Below, in pieces: positions 42,789 through 54,091 of a stretch of DNA of 64,000 bases (positions are counted from its first letter, which is position 1; every line of letters begins with the position of its first letter). The position numbers and the translations under genes are program-made. The DNA comes from Lophium mytilinum. Its lineage: Eukaryota > Ascomycota > Dothideomycetes > Mytilinidiales > Mytilinidiaceae. Location of the stretch: positions 1,259,897 through 1,323,896 of the forward strand of contig MU004184.1 in the NCBI GenBank assembly GCA_010093605.1. Reading direction: 5' to 3'. The notes beneath the pieces were generated by a model that made no database searches, was not told the DNA's origin, and saw only the letters and a program-made list of their open reading frames with translations.

Positions 42789-45700
42789 CTAAACGATGTC
42801 TCGACTTCCGGTCTCCGCGACAGGCTCATCAGGAAGCGCTTGCCTCTTCTTCTTCCGCTTTTTCGGCTTGACCACACCCTCTGCGCCATCCCCTGGCGCG
42901 TCGCCACCTGCATTTTCCTCGGACTTTGCCTTGTTCTTTTTCTTCTTCTTCACAGCTAGGCCCTCTTCATGATCACCCTCGGGCAAGCTACCCATGTCAA
43001 CCTCCCTTGTCTCCTCCGGTGCCTCCATAACCGCCTTCCTAGCTTTCTTCTTCTTCCTTTTAACCAGCGTCCCATCTGGAGGCGCATCTCGCGCCTGGAT
43101 TCTCTCCGCTGCCCTCTGCATCTCCAGCCGCAGCCTCTCTACCTCCTTCAACGCCTTCGCCATCTCCGCCTCCTCCTGTTCTCTCCTCTCGATATCCAGC
43201 TTACTCGTTCCAGCCCCATCATCCTCCAAGCTCAGCGAGCCAAGACCCGAGGAATCAACTTCGAGTAAGCTCTTCTTGCCCTTCGCTTGGGCAGAGCGCA
43301 CGAGGTCAGGGCGGGAGCCATCGCGAGAGGAGGTGGCTTCATCGGGTCCAAGGGTCTCATCGACAATGATCTCGACGTTGCGGCGGGGTTTGCGCTTGGG
43401 TTGGCGATGCGCCTCATCCCGTTCCCGCCCACGCTCCTGTTTTTCGAGGTCGAGATCCATGATGGGGATCGCGTCAATGTCGAGCTCTTCGCCATTGCTG
43501 TTTTTGAGGATGTTGTGGAGCGGAGTGGAGACGCCGGAGTCACGATCGCGATCCGGGTCGATGTAAAACGGGTCGTCTTTGTAACGTTCGCGCCGTTCAG
43601 CTTTCCGGCGGGCGAGAATATCGGAGTCCAGGTATTCATCCTCGGTGGCATTTTGATAGGATGAGGGTTGTTCGGCTTTCGGAGTATCGAGGCGGTCGGC
43701 AGCGGAGATAGAGATAGAAGGTTCGGAATGGGTGCCTATGCGCTCATTGTACGCTTGGTATACGTCGTCTTCGTCGGCGTCAGAGATGGTTTCTAACTCC
43801 GCTTGCTGGAGGATGTGTTGAAGATTCGCGTTGATGGGGGTATCGAGATCCAGGTCATCCGGGAACGGAACCTTCCGTTGTGCTCCAGGAGCAACAGGAT
43901 TGATCTCCAGTCCTGTGAAAAGGGCCGGTATCGCTTGAGTGAGGAGTAGCGGTGGATCTACAAAATCTCCATTGTCATTTCCGGTCTCCGTGCCCGAGGC
44001 AGCTTCGGAGGCAAGCCGCATCAGCTCCAAGTACTCCACTGCCCGCTCTTGGACTTCGAGGCTAGGATGCATGGCGAGCGGCTCGAGAAAGTGAACAACT
44101 CTTGCCATTAGTAACGTCAAAAGGGTTCTCCGCTGCGGTGTCCAGGATATCTGATCGTTCCCAGCCATGCTTGCGAAAACCTTTGGAATAGCCTGGAGAT
44201 AAACCGCGAGTGTTCTAGAAGGGAGGTGTGATGCCGAAGTATGAAGTAGCGACGTCATGACACCATCTGGTCTCGTAAGCAAGTCTGCATACTCTCCTAC
44301 CATCCAACCTGCACACTCCAGTACTCCTTGGCCGCCATTCCCAGTGATAGGGAACATCTGGTCTCGTTGTTCAACAAGGACAAGTGATTGCGCTGCTTCC
44401 AACGCTTCAGGACGTACACTCCTGACTCTAACTGCCACATTCCGTAGCTCTTGGCCGATCTCATACGATATGTCGCCGTGGTTGCCAGATGTCGAGAAAT
44501 CGGCGTCCTCAGTGCCGTCCAAGTTCGCGCTCGTTTTAGTCGCAGGACACACTCTGATAAGTTGGACTAAGACATCGACATACCAGTCGAAGTCGCTGAT
44601 GTTAGTGTATGTGTCCCTCGAGCACATCCCTAATATTTTCTGTATGACACTAATCCGATAATCCGCAGGTAATGGCGGGGCTTGATTTGACTTCTTCTCA
44701 ACTCGGAGTGACTCTTCTGCATCCGAATCGTCAGAGTCTGCCACTGGGATGACGCCGGTCTCTCTTGCTCTGTCGTTTACTGGAACGTCCGTCGCAGATG
44801 CTATTGGCGAGTTTCGGAGCTGTCGCATGAGCCGTCCAACGATTGCTGTGAGATTGTCGTTATTTACCATCCCCACGACGAGATTGAGAGCACCCGTCCG
44901 AATGGAAATATCGGCATCGTCTATGCACTCCAGAATCACATCTTGGTGAACCGCGACAATGTGTGGATGAGACTGTACAATCTTGTCGAACGCTAGTAAC
45001 GCCACGTATTTTACTAATCACATATGAGACTTTGCACCAATGTGTTCTCAGGACGAGGTGCTTACGATTTGCGTCACCTTCTATCACCATCATCCCGCGT
45101 AGCTTGCCCACGCATAAATGAGCGATGTCTTCCCCTTCGGCTGTTCCCTCGACAGCTTCAAGTATCCCACCTTGTATTATGCCATTTATACACTCGTACA
45201 GGAGACTCATGGCCGCTGTCTCTTTTATAATCTTGGTTAGCGGAGGGAGTAGTTTCTTTATGAGCCGTGGCTCCAGGGGTGTCAAAGTTGCGAACTAAGA
45301 CTGAGTGAGTAAAAGATTCAACAAGAAAGTGGTGTATATCCCTACAAGTTTGATAATCTTGATTGCCATCCAATTATTCCCTCCTTCTACAAGCAGATCA
45401 AAAAGCCTGGGAGCCAGAGGCAGAAAGTCTTGAGGTCTCCGCCAGCCCAGTTCACAGACCACGTTTACTATGGCCGCGGTGACACTGGGGTCTTCGTTGT
45501 CGTCCAGTAACCGCTCCTTAATCTTTGGCCAGGCAGGTCGTAGGGTTTCTGGGTAGACTAGTGCCAGTCGATAGAGTGTCACGATGGTTTTCTTCCGTAT
45601 TGATGCTTGAGAGTGCGTGAGGCGTGGAATTAGGTCCGACAAGACCGAGTTGGCCATTGAAGGGTTGATGACATGTGGAATAGCGATTAGAGGCAATGAT

Positions 45701-46206
45701 ATGACCGTGGGTGTTGACGACGAGATGTCCTAAGCCAGTATCAGCGATTATTCCTCTCCTCTCTCTCAGCCTCGCGTACCTTCTTCAACTGGTTCTCCGC
45801 AAGCATCAACACCTCGGTGTCCCTTCGAAAGCTCTGGACTGCAGCCAAATACCCAGTGCGCTTGTGTCGGTACTTCTGAGATGACATGACCTCTAGAACG
45901 TTGAATGAGGCCCAGGACATGTCGTGTCCGAACATCTCGAGGTAGGTGAGCTTCATGAGGGCAGTGGATTTGAGATCTATATTTTATTCAGCTTTACAAT
46001 CCTGTTTATGCCTGCCCAGCTCGCGTACCCATATCATTGCTCCGGATCTCTTTCCTGCATTCCTTAATGCTCTCCTGTATATATTCCCGCTCGTTGCCCT
46101 TGTGGTTTCGCAAACCTCGAATGAGGTCGTACAGCGATTTCTCGAACCTATAAGAACTGTCAGCTATATGCTACACGTTTGCGAGAAATAGGACTATATC
46201 CTACAT
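42789..46206 (-). CDS. APL5: AP-3 adaptor complex subunit delta
   Basis: Large subunit of AP-3, which carries cargo from Golgi/endosome to vacuole. Six exons: 46205-46206, 46029-46147, 45780-45976, 45346-45729, 45066-45294, 42789-45013, 1051 aa, all junctions in phase. Adaptin trunk: MFEKSLYDLIRGLRNHKGNE, MKLTYLEMFGHDMSWASFNV, LIAIPHVINPSMANSVLSDL, LTPLEPRLIKKLLPPLTK, then NLKYVALLAFDKIVQSHP and DVILECIDDADISIRTGALN. The C-terminal half is acidic then lysine-rich (KRKKKKARKA; KPKKRKKKR), as in fungal delta-adaptins. The start codon is split by the first intron: AT at 46205-46206, G at 46147. Divergent with EMC2. Confidence 0.92.
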
Positions 46207-46594
46207 GGCGGCGGTATTACTAGAGCTCCTCCAGTATCAAAAAGCTAGAACACAGTTCGTGGAGGGGTACGTCGGTCGTAGCGGGGATAGCCAAGAGGCA
46301 TGTTCACCGGCTGTGGGAGGTCATGGAGGGAAATTAAGGTGAACAAGTCATGAGCTTCCGTCTGGGCTCTTGATTGTGAAACCGGTAGAGCTCTAGTGCG
46401 TCTACCAGCGTTGTCCCAGTGAATGATGTCGTCGTCAGATCACGGGCCCACGGCCGTGTTTCCTCCGAGAGCTCTCTAAAATCAAACACCATGCCAAGCA
46501 TCTCGACAAGCAACGTCGCATAGCTTCACCTAATTCCAATTCGCCCATACCGACCCCTCATAATTGCTATACCATCATTTCAACGCCAGAAACC
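46207..46594. promoter_or_regulatory. divergent promoter APL5 / EMC2
   Basis: 388 bp between start codons of the two divergent genes. No specific site claimed. Confidence 0.5.
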
Positions 46595-47630
46595 ATGTCC
46601 GCAACTCTCCTGGACCCCCCGCCGCACATCTCCCCGCCGACTGCCCTCCATCTCTCCCAACAAGCTCCCCTCGTTCTCGCATCCTCTCCCGCCAGCTCGC
46701 TACCCTGGCCCATTTCGCTCCTCACATCCTCCGAGACACCAGAAACATGGTCGATCCACGAAAATCTGCTCCTCGCATGCCTACGGACGGGCGACGACAG
46801 GTCCGCGCGACAGGTGCTAGACCGCATGGTCGCGCGATTCGGGGACGAGAACGAGCGCGTAATGGCTCTGCGGGGATTATATGAGGAGGCAGTCGCAAGG
46901 GACAAGGGCTCTTTGGAAAAGGTGTTGAAGGAGTACGAGACTACTATTAAGGACGACCCGACGAATATGCCCATCCGCAAACGCCATATCGCCCTCCTCC
47001 GGTCCCTCGGCCGCCCCACGGATGCCATCGCAGCACTGACGTACCTCGTCGACTCGTCCCCGACCGATGCCGAGGCCTGGGCCGAACTCGCAGATCTCTA
47101 CGCCTCCCAGAATCTCCTTCCACAGGCAATATACTCTCTTGAAGAAGTTCTCTTGATCACGCCGAACGCATGGAACATTCACGCGCGCATAGGGGAGCTG
47201 CTGTACCTCTCTGCTATCTCAAATGGAGAGGGAGGAGCATCCTATAAGGGGCTTGCGGAAGCGATGCGCCGATTCTGCAGGAGCGTGGAGCTAAACGACG
47301 GATACTTGAGGGGATTCTATGGGTTGAAGCTTGTAAGTTTACCTAGTGTTGAATGGAGGCTTTGATACATGCGGCATACTAATCGCAAAATAGACCACTA
47401 GCCGCCTCCTTACCCTCCAAGTACCCAAGCGCAACGACAGTTCCGCCGAAGACCTTCCCCTGCCCCCGGTCACCACCATTGAGAAGCTGAACGAGCTCGC
47501 GACGACCAAGCTAGCGGAGATAGTGCGGCGGGGGTCGGCGAAGGAGTCCGGATGGGGTGGATATGAAGAGGCGGAACTCATCGCGGCGCGCGAGCTCTTA
47601 AATCGAGACGGTGCGAATGTGGTGCGGTGA
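46595..47630 (+). CDS. EMC2: ER membrane protein complex subunit 2 (TPR protein)
   Basis: Cytosolic TPR scaffold of the EMC, which inserts tail-anchored and multi-pass membrane proteins. Exons 46595-47332 and 47394-47630 (61-nt intron) give 324 aa. TPR-type helices are visible: SARQVLDRMVARFGDENERV, KVLKEYETTIKDDPTNMPIR, RHIALLRSLGRPTDAIAALT, AEAWAELADLYASQNLLPQA and YSLEEVLLITPNAWNIHARI, ending with FCRSVELNDGYLRGFYGLKL. The C-terminus with KLNELATTKLAEIVRRG and AARELLNRD fits fungal EMC2. Confidence 0.9.
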
Positions 47631-47859
47631 GTCTGCATTGTAGGAGTCTGGGGTCAGCTTCACGGTATTGTACATGCGCAGTTTTCTTGCATATCAAAGA
47701 AACTATTTCAGAGGGTCTTGGTCTTTACATCACGATAGATGAATGCTCCTGAGGCCGGGGGCGCCTTAGATGGCTATGCGCTGCCCCAGCCGCGTTGTAC
47801 ATCTTCAATCTATGGTGGGAGATGAACTTGTTGGACTAACCGCGTGGTGAAATATAGAG

Positions 47860-48240
47860 TGCTGATTCACAGTATCAGTACCTTTACATCAATGATTCAA
47901 CCAAGTTCAATAGATCGGGGGTGTCTTACAAAGCTAAACACTACCCTAGCCGCTGAGTAAAATCTGTTCAGTCTAGAGTTAGAGGTGATTTCATAGGCTC
48001 ATCGCATGGCCAAACGATGGATTCCGATTCGCAGCGTTATAGCTTTAATATTGATGAAGGGATACAGCTCGATAGGCCTGGCGTGCTTCGCAACGGTATA
48101 CAATGCCCCAGCAGCTACAACACGGACAGCTGATCTCGAAGTACGTGCAAAACTTAGGGGCCAATAGCTTGTAGACATGACTGCCTGATTCACAGCGTGC
48201 TAACTATGGCATTGATAAGCCGTTGGCGCTGCCACCCTAG
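47860..48240. repeat. degenerate ~160-bp tandem array, segment A
   Basis: The box GATTCACAG (or GATTCGCAG) recurs at 47874, 48026 and 48187 (152 and 161 bp apart), followed in each unit by a CTTTACATCAATGAT- or CTTTAATATTGATG-like stretch and then variants of GGCGTGCTTCGCAACGGTA and TACCCTAGCCGC. Copies are strongly diverged. The same consensus reappears in segment B. Confidence 0.65.
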
Positions 48241-48313
48241 GACTGAGGTGTGCTCGACAAGAATGTGCTTAGGGAAATGAAGAAGTGAATGAAAGTCGAC
48301 GCCGATCATGGAG

Positions 48314-48390
48314 CTGATGCAGTCCGAGCCCGTGTTGATGCTGATGCAGTCCGAGCCCGTGTTGGCGCTGATGCAGTCGGAGCCCGCGAT
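48314..48390. repeat. 27-bp minisatellite, about 2.8 copies
   Basis: CTGATGCAGTCCGAGCCCGT begins at 48314, 48341 and 48368; the third copy carries a substitution. Period 27 bp. Confidence 0.9.
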
Positions 48391-48490
48391 AGGCCAGAAT
48401 CAGCCAGAGGTGTGGCGCCCTGGGGTGTGGCATCCTGAGGTGGAGATTCCTTGGCTGCAGTACCTTGACGTGAAGGAAGCGGAGGTGGGG

Positions 48491-48580
48491 ACCCTGAGGT
48501 GGAGGACCCTGAGGTGGAGGACCCTGAGGTGGAGGACCCTGAGGTGGAGGACCCTGAGGTGGAGGACCCTGAGGTGGAGG
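48491..48580. repeat. 15-bp minisatellite, six perfect copies
   Basis: Six perfect head-to-tail copies of ACCCTGAGGTGGAGG, with degenerate flanks on both sides. Period divisible by three and no stop inside, so long low-complexity frames appear on both strands (for example PPPQG or DPEVE repeats). No evidence that any is translated. Confidence 0.93.
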
Positions 48581-48816
48581 ACCCCCCCTGAGACAGAGCG
48601 CCCTGAGGCGGAGCACCAGACTTGCTTCGCATGGGCTACCACTACCGCAGCCGCGAAGTGTCTCGCTGCTAATTTAGACCGAGAGGAATCTTCTTAGGCT
48701 AGATGGGATGTGAATGTTAGGGTTCTAATTTACCGTGAGCCGACTTTGACGTCAAACTCGGCGTTCCCGAGGTTTTTTCCGTCAACAGTTTGAAGAAGTT
48801 CGGTTGCGATGCTGTT

Positions 48817-49062
48817 TGCTTTCCTTTTCCGCTTGTATAATCGTGCAGCAAGTACAGAAATAGCTCTTAAGATATTTGTAGAAGCCATTCCCCTTAAGAT
48901 TATATTTATAGCGGAGTTCCATTTCTTGCACGGCTGGCTTGCTTTCCTTTTCCGCTTGTATAATTATGCAGCAAGTACAGAAATAGCTCTTAAGATAGTT
49001 GTAGAAGCCATTCCCCTTAAAACTATATTTACGGCGGAGTTCCGTTTCTTGCACGGCTGGCT
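48817..49062. repeat. 123-bp tandem duplication
   Basis: Two adjacent 123-bp copies (48817-48939, 48940-49062) starting TGCTTTCCTTTTCCGCTTGT and ending TTGCACGGCTGGCT, with under ten differences. Both strands stay open across the copies, but the differences change the amino acid in nearly every minus-strand codon they hit, arguing against a conserved protein. Confidence 0.9.
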
Positions 49063-49267
49063 GCGCCGCTAATCGAGGGACATGAGTTTTGGGCGCAGGA
49101 TCAGTTAACGCGGATAAGTGGACGCAGTTTGCCCAAACTAGCCTAGAGATGATCCGCTCAACGCATCGTTCTTCACCAACAGCGAGCATGCCATTCCAAA
49201 ATGACGCCGCCAAAGTACCGAAGGAAGCAGTTTGCGATCTGGCCTCCAGGAGACCCCTCAACCTCAT

Positions 49268-49690
49268 CGCCCACACGCTCCCAATGCGCTGGCCTTACAA
49301 ATCTATAAACTTTGCAACCCCTAGACGTGCTTCGCACGTGCGAACAGTACCCCACCCGCAATCTCCTATACTTCTGATTTAAAGCGGAGCGAGATTGTAT
49401 GTCATTTAGGGTGTAGAAAGTCGAGTGTCCAATTCACAATGTTCTGGCTTTGACATCCTTGATGCATTGTTTCCGAAACCCCTGAACGTGCTTCATACTT
49501 GTCAACACTACCCCAGAGGCAATGCAACTTGCTGCTCAAATCGAAGTAGGGGAAAATCTTATGGTGCGGACGACATATACATGGCATGGTTTTGAATCAC
49601 GGTGCTCGAACTTTGACATCGTCGGTTTAATAATCTTGCAACCCCAAGACGTGCTTCACGCGGTGTAGCGAACGTGCAGGAGTGATATTC
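49268..49690. repeat. degenerate ~160-bp tandem array, segment B
   Basis: Units with AATTCACAATG or GAATCACGGTG near 49430 and 49594 (164 bp apart) and a weaker one near 49268. Each contains CTTTGACATC-like and ACCCCTGAACGTGCTTC-like boxes: CAACCCCTAGACGTGCTTCG at about 49315, then near 49478 and 49637. Same consensus as segment A. Confidence 0.65.
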
Positions 49691-50372
49691 TTGATTGTTC
49701 TAAATACACTCGACGGAAAAAACATCCATGTTAACACATTTTTGCATTATCATGGAGGCTGTTGAAGGTATAGAAACATCTAAAAAAATAGCGACCCGAA
49801 ATACGCTTCTCCAAACTTAACATCCCCCTCGAATTTTCTTGGACAACGAGGGCACCCCTGACGGCGTCAGGAGCCCGACAAAGCTTGAGTCCAGCGGAAC
49901 AGATCTAGACATCAATCACAAAGCAGGCAGAGGAGGCTTCAGGCAGATGAGCGGCGGAGAAAACGGTCTTCATTACGGCCCCAATCAGGGCACCGAGCAC
50001 AACACGAACGCAAAACAAACAAAAAAAACAAGTCTAAAAAGTCAACCCCCGGACACCACCCCGCAAATCAAACCAAGAACTTTTCGAAAACAACAGACAG
50101 CGCGAATCGGGCGGCGAGAGCGGCGAAATTTCCAGGTCGAAAAAGGTGGCGGCCGGCTCCGGGACGAACTGCAATAGGGGTATTAGCATGGGAAACGAAG
50201 TGTGATTTGGAGGGCAGAAGACCTACACAGCAGACAGACGACGCGAACCAGGCGGACACCACAACCAGACGCCGGCAACCACCCCGGAAGCTGTGAGAAG
50301 ATGGAATTCAGCAAGAGATCATGTTGTGATTTGGACTGGTTGGAAATGGGAAAAGAACTTACTCTTCACCCC

Positions 50373-50846
50373 TCACTGGAACCCCCAGAGCGGCACAACA
50401 ACTCTCCAGGGCAACACGACCAGCCACGCCGCGCGCCAATCTTCCGAATGTTCAATCCGCCAGACGGCGGCCTCGAAGGGCACACCGAGCTCCCGCGCCG
50501 TGCCTTTTGTTCACATTAGCACCAGAAGCAACAAGGGAGAGGCGTGTAATGGGAGAAGAAGTCACATACAGTTCAGGCACCGGTTGACCCCAACCGAGCC
50601 CCGGAAGCCGTAATCCCCAACCGGGGTGCGGCAGTAGTGGTCCATTCGGACCACGAAACGGTGCACTTCGTGGCCACATGGGGCCCAGGCCATGTGCCAC
50701 TGTTGGACGTGGTCTTCGAGCGACTCGGCCTCGATGAGGGCGAGGCGGCGTTGCTGGCGGCGGAGGCGGCGGGGCGACGTTGGGCGGGCACGGGGGCGGA
50801 AGTTGGCCACGATCTCGGCGATTCTGGCGGCGGATGGGGCAGACAT
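50373..50846 (-). CDS. hypothetical small Cys/His protein
   Basis: Two exons, 50570-50846 and 50373-50503, 135 aa, with a 66-nt intron (GTATGT donor, TGCTAATG branch-like site, AAAAG acceptor). The start MSAPSAARIAEIVANFRPR is followed by a basic/Arg-rich helix, then WAPCGHEVHRFVVRMDHYC, RTPVGDYGFRGSVGVNRCL and, after splicing, ARELGVPFEAAVWRIEHSED. The Cys/His pairs (PCGHEVH; RCLNC) hint at a metal site. Without splicing the frame would end at RCLNCM. Not recognised. Divergent from the gene at 51467. Confidence 0.5.
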
Positions 50847-51466
50847 GGTGGTTGTTTGGGAGCTTTTGTGAGAAGAAGTGGCGGAAGCGTGGTTGTTTTG
50901 ACGGGTCTTGGGAGAAAGAGGAGCGAAATCGGGCAGAGACTGTGCAGAAAAAACGGAAGATTGCGCGGAAGAGGGTGTCTGTGGTGGTCTGTGGGCTTTG
51001 GCTGCTGAGGAACGAAGAGCGGGGGCGAGGGGGCGAGGGGGCTTTATAGAAGATTTTGCAGCAGTTTCCCCAACGATTGCGTGATCCACTCCTGAAACTG
51101 TTGGTATCAGTGGCAGTAATGGTGGCCCCTGAGTGGCTACGATACATAGGCAGCGTGGGAACATGGGGAGAAACCGGGGGTGCTAGCCTAATAGGGGTAA
51201 ACTGCAAGACATATCGCCCCACCAGTTCGCAGTCTGCAGGTACGGGAACTGGCAGTGACGGCCAGCGACGGTCAGTTGGGTCCGGGGTAGCTCGATAGGG
51301 TGACCATGTCCGCAGGGAGCAAGTGCCTAGTCCTTCAATTGAAGGGCCATCAGCTTGTCTTGTCTTGAGATGAGCGTAACTGGGATCGCCAGGTACGTGG
51401 CCCTGATTCACCGGCCACCCCCTCAGCTGCTGGTGTTGAGCCCATTCACTCATCGAGGAGGCAGAT
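50847..51466. promoter_or_regulatory. divergent intergenic region
   Basis: 620 bp between two divergent orphan genes. A 445-codon minus frame spans it and both neighbours, but is a low-complexity shadow. Nothing else claimed. Confidence 0.4.
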
Positions 51467-53157
51467 ATGCCAGCCATGGCGCAGGAAGCGCGATGCCCTT
51501 CCTCTCCAGATCTACGTCCGCCTCTTGCGATCGCCCTCCACACTCCAAACACCACCCATCTCACCAACGGCATCATGCACCTTTTCAAAGCGGCGAAGGT
51601 CTTCGACGGCGCTGAGACGCTCGTGGAGGAGGGCAGCGTGCTCCGGGCTTGCGGCTCTGATGCCACGCTTGTTGAGAAGGCTCGCCGGGTTCCGTGCCTG
51701 GCGCCAGGGCATGCGGAGAAGGGCGGCAGCTCGCTGAAGCTCGAAACGTTCGACGTTGAGGCTTCCTCACCGTCAACCCAAGCTGGCATCCATGCCGTCG
51801 TTGAGAGGCTTCAGGGGCAGCTCGATGCATGGAAGAAGGACCCAAATCGAAAGGCTACACAGGTCAGTTTAGAACCTTGAGCAGTATTGATCCAACAGCG
51901 AGTACTAACCTTCACTAGGCTATATCCAAGGCCCAGAAGAAGCCTCGCGCTGCTCAGGTGCCTGTCCAGGAATTCGGCCACCTCGAACCCATAGTGGACA
52001 CTGCGCACCATCAAATCCTCCCATTCACACCCCCTACCCATAAGCATGCCTGGAAGGACATCGACCGCCTCGCTTCAGGGGATAACGCAGAGCGTGAAAG
52101 CAAGGACGTAACCCAGAAGAGGAAGATTGCCCAGGACGAGGACAAATGCTGTGGGGCCGCGGAATACCAGACAGAGCGTGACGCCAAAGACACGACTCAG
52201 AAGGATAGGGCCGCAGGGAAAAGCGTCAGCCGCCTCGAAGCCGCAAAAGACGAAGCAGAGCATGACGTTGAAGACACGACTCAGAACAAGAAGAGCATCA
52301 AGAATAACGCCTACCGTCTGGAAGTCGCAGCAGATCAAGCAGAGCATAGCGCCAAAGCCCCTGCGCCTACCTTGAATGCACCACTGGACCCTTCGACTCG
52401 TGATCCTGATCCTGACCCAAGGCGTGGTGTCTCCTTAGGTCCTTCCATCACTGCTCCAAAGCCTGCCCAAAGGAGCCAGAGTCATAAAGGCGGCCATGGA
52501 GAGCAGAAGCTCAGCCTCCTCAGTGTGGCACTTCAGTCAAGCGGAGGTCGTATGAAAGATGCAGCACAGAGACCACGAGCAGCTCCAGCGGCAGCTCCAG
52601 AGCTCCAGGCAAACGCAGCACCGAATCCTTGCCCTGAGGCGCGAGCGCTCGAACCGACCTGCCACCCTGACACAGCGCGATCCAAGCTCAAGATTCCCCA
52701 CATCGAGTACCAGTACGACGAGGAAGGTATGGTGGTAGGCTCGGAGCTTCTGGACAAAGTTGTCGAGGTATACATGCGCTTAAAGCCGGATTGGGGCATT
52801 GAAGACACGCCGCCGCCGCACTCATGGAAGCAGATGGTCTCCAAGCTCTTCGTGCCTACTCGTAAGTTAGCTTACGCACCCCTGCTAGACATGCTCTGAT
52901 ACTGACTCTTGGCAGGAATCTGGGAGGCCGAGGCGGCGGAGCGCCAGAGGATGTGGAAACTCCAGTGGCAAACCCAAATCGTGATGATGGATCAATCGAA
53001 CCGCAACGTCCTTGCTTTCGAGGCCTGTAAGGAAATATACAAGGACAATGTGAGGGAGGAAGAAGAGCTTTGTCAATACAAAGCGGAGCACGAAGCCAGA
53101 CTCCGACACATCATATTCGTCGAGGCTCCGAAGTTCTGGGAGCAGCTTGGGCTTTGA
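51467..53157 (+). CDS. hypothetical protein with internal degenerate repeats
   Basis: Exons 51467-51862, 51919-52861, 52916-53157 (56- and 54-nt introns, in phase) give 526 aa. The N-terminal third includes GIHAVVERLQGQLDAWKKD. The middle has at least three diverged repeats of about 25-30 residues built on AERESKDVTQKRK / TERDAKDTTQKDR / AEHDVEDTTQNKK, each followed by an RLEAA-like block. The C-terminal part appears folded: IPHIEYQYDEEGMVVGSELL, KVVEVYMRLKPDWGIEDTPP, then a charged coiled coil (RQRMWKLQWQTQIVMMDQ). No family recognised; possibly lineage-specific. Confidence 0.6.
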
Positions 53158-54091
53158 GCTCTCCGGCTATATCTTACCCCTATACCACGTCAGCGCCATT
53201 CGGCTGTACAAGGTGTCCCTCAGCAACCGTCAACCGAGTGTATGCGACGACGCTTCGGCCATGGTACCAACTGGCATCTGGCGGCTCTATCAAAGACACC
53301 ATGAGGGACTCACAAGTGGTTTGAGTTTCATCCTCGAACTTTAGGTCACCACTGTCCGCTTTCACCCTACTCTAACTTCCACTTTCACCACTACCCACTT
53401 CATACACCTACCACCTCCCATACACGCTCATCACACACACACTACTAACCTTTTACATAACATCCACCTTCTTACACAAGCCCCTAGGCACGGCAGCTAT
53501 TCCAGTGCATAGACATCCCCAGGGTAGCGTAATATGGCAACTTGAAGGATAGCACAAATTCGATATAACAATGGGTAGACGCATCCTCGGGGGCCATGTT
53601 GGACATACATTCGAGCATCTTGCAAACATGTCGAGTACCAAGGAGAGCTGTCTGATTTTTTTCCAATTAGGGGCGTTCTGGGCCGTTCTTGGGCGTTCAT
53701 AATTGGCCATGACCTTCAATGAAGCTCCTTTAGAGGAAGTGCCTGCCTTTGCCTTGCAACATGTCACATTGGCGTTCGAGTTTGGGTGTTTTAATTTGGC
53801 GTTTAGTTGTCAATGGCGGTTACTGGAGCTCCTTGGAGAGAAACCTGCCTTGTACTTAAATAATTGCCCTTTTCCCACTTTTCAAGCAGTTGGACGTAAT
53901 GGGCGGCAGTGGTAGATACGCTGAGGTTGTTCACTCGTTAATGAGGTAGTTGCCTGTTGTTGATTTCAGGGCGTTTGGGCACTGCTTGTTCCTGAATGAG
54001 CCCCTTAGGATGGATGGCAAGACCACATCATCTAGGGGCGAACATGGATAATTGGCTAGATACTTTCCGAATACAACCCCGTGTTTTGATT
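53158..54091. other. intergenic between convergent genes
   Basis: 934 bp, partly C-rich (53360-53450). No gene or mobile element recognised. Confidence 0.45.

Larger units (their letters stand above)
47631..50372. other. repeat-rich gene-free block
   Basis: About 2.7 kb with two segments of a degenerate ~160-bp array (47860-48240 and 49268-49690) around minisatellites (48314-48580) and a 123-bp tandem duplication (48817-49062). 49700-50372 has no convincing gene; frames there lack ATG starts or domains. Confidence 0.6.

Noticed and set aside
48269-48632. Frames with PPPQG or STSGS repeats across the 15-bp minisatellite
   Set aside because: Any stop-free 15-bp repeat opens all frames; no flanking coding evidence.
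50452-51789. 445-codon minus-strand frame
   Set aside because: Arg/Pro/Ser-rich shadow in GC-rich DNA, overlapping two better supported spliced genes in other frames.
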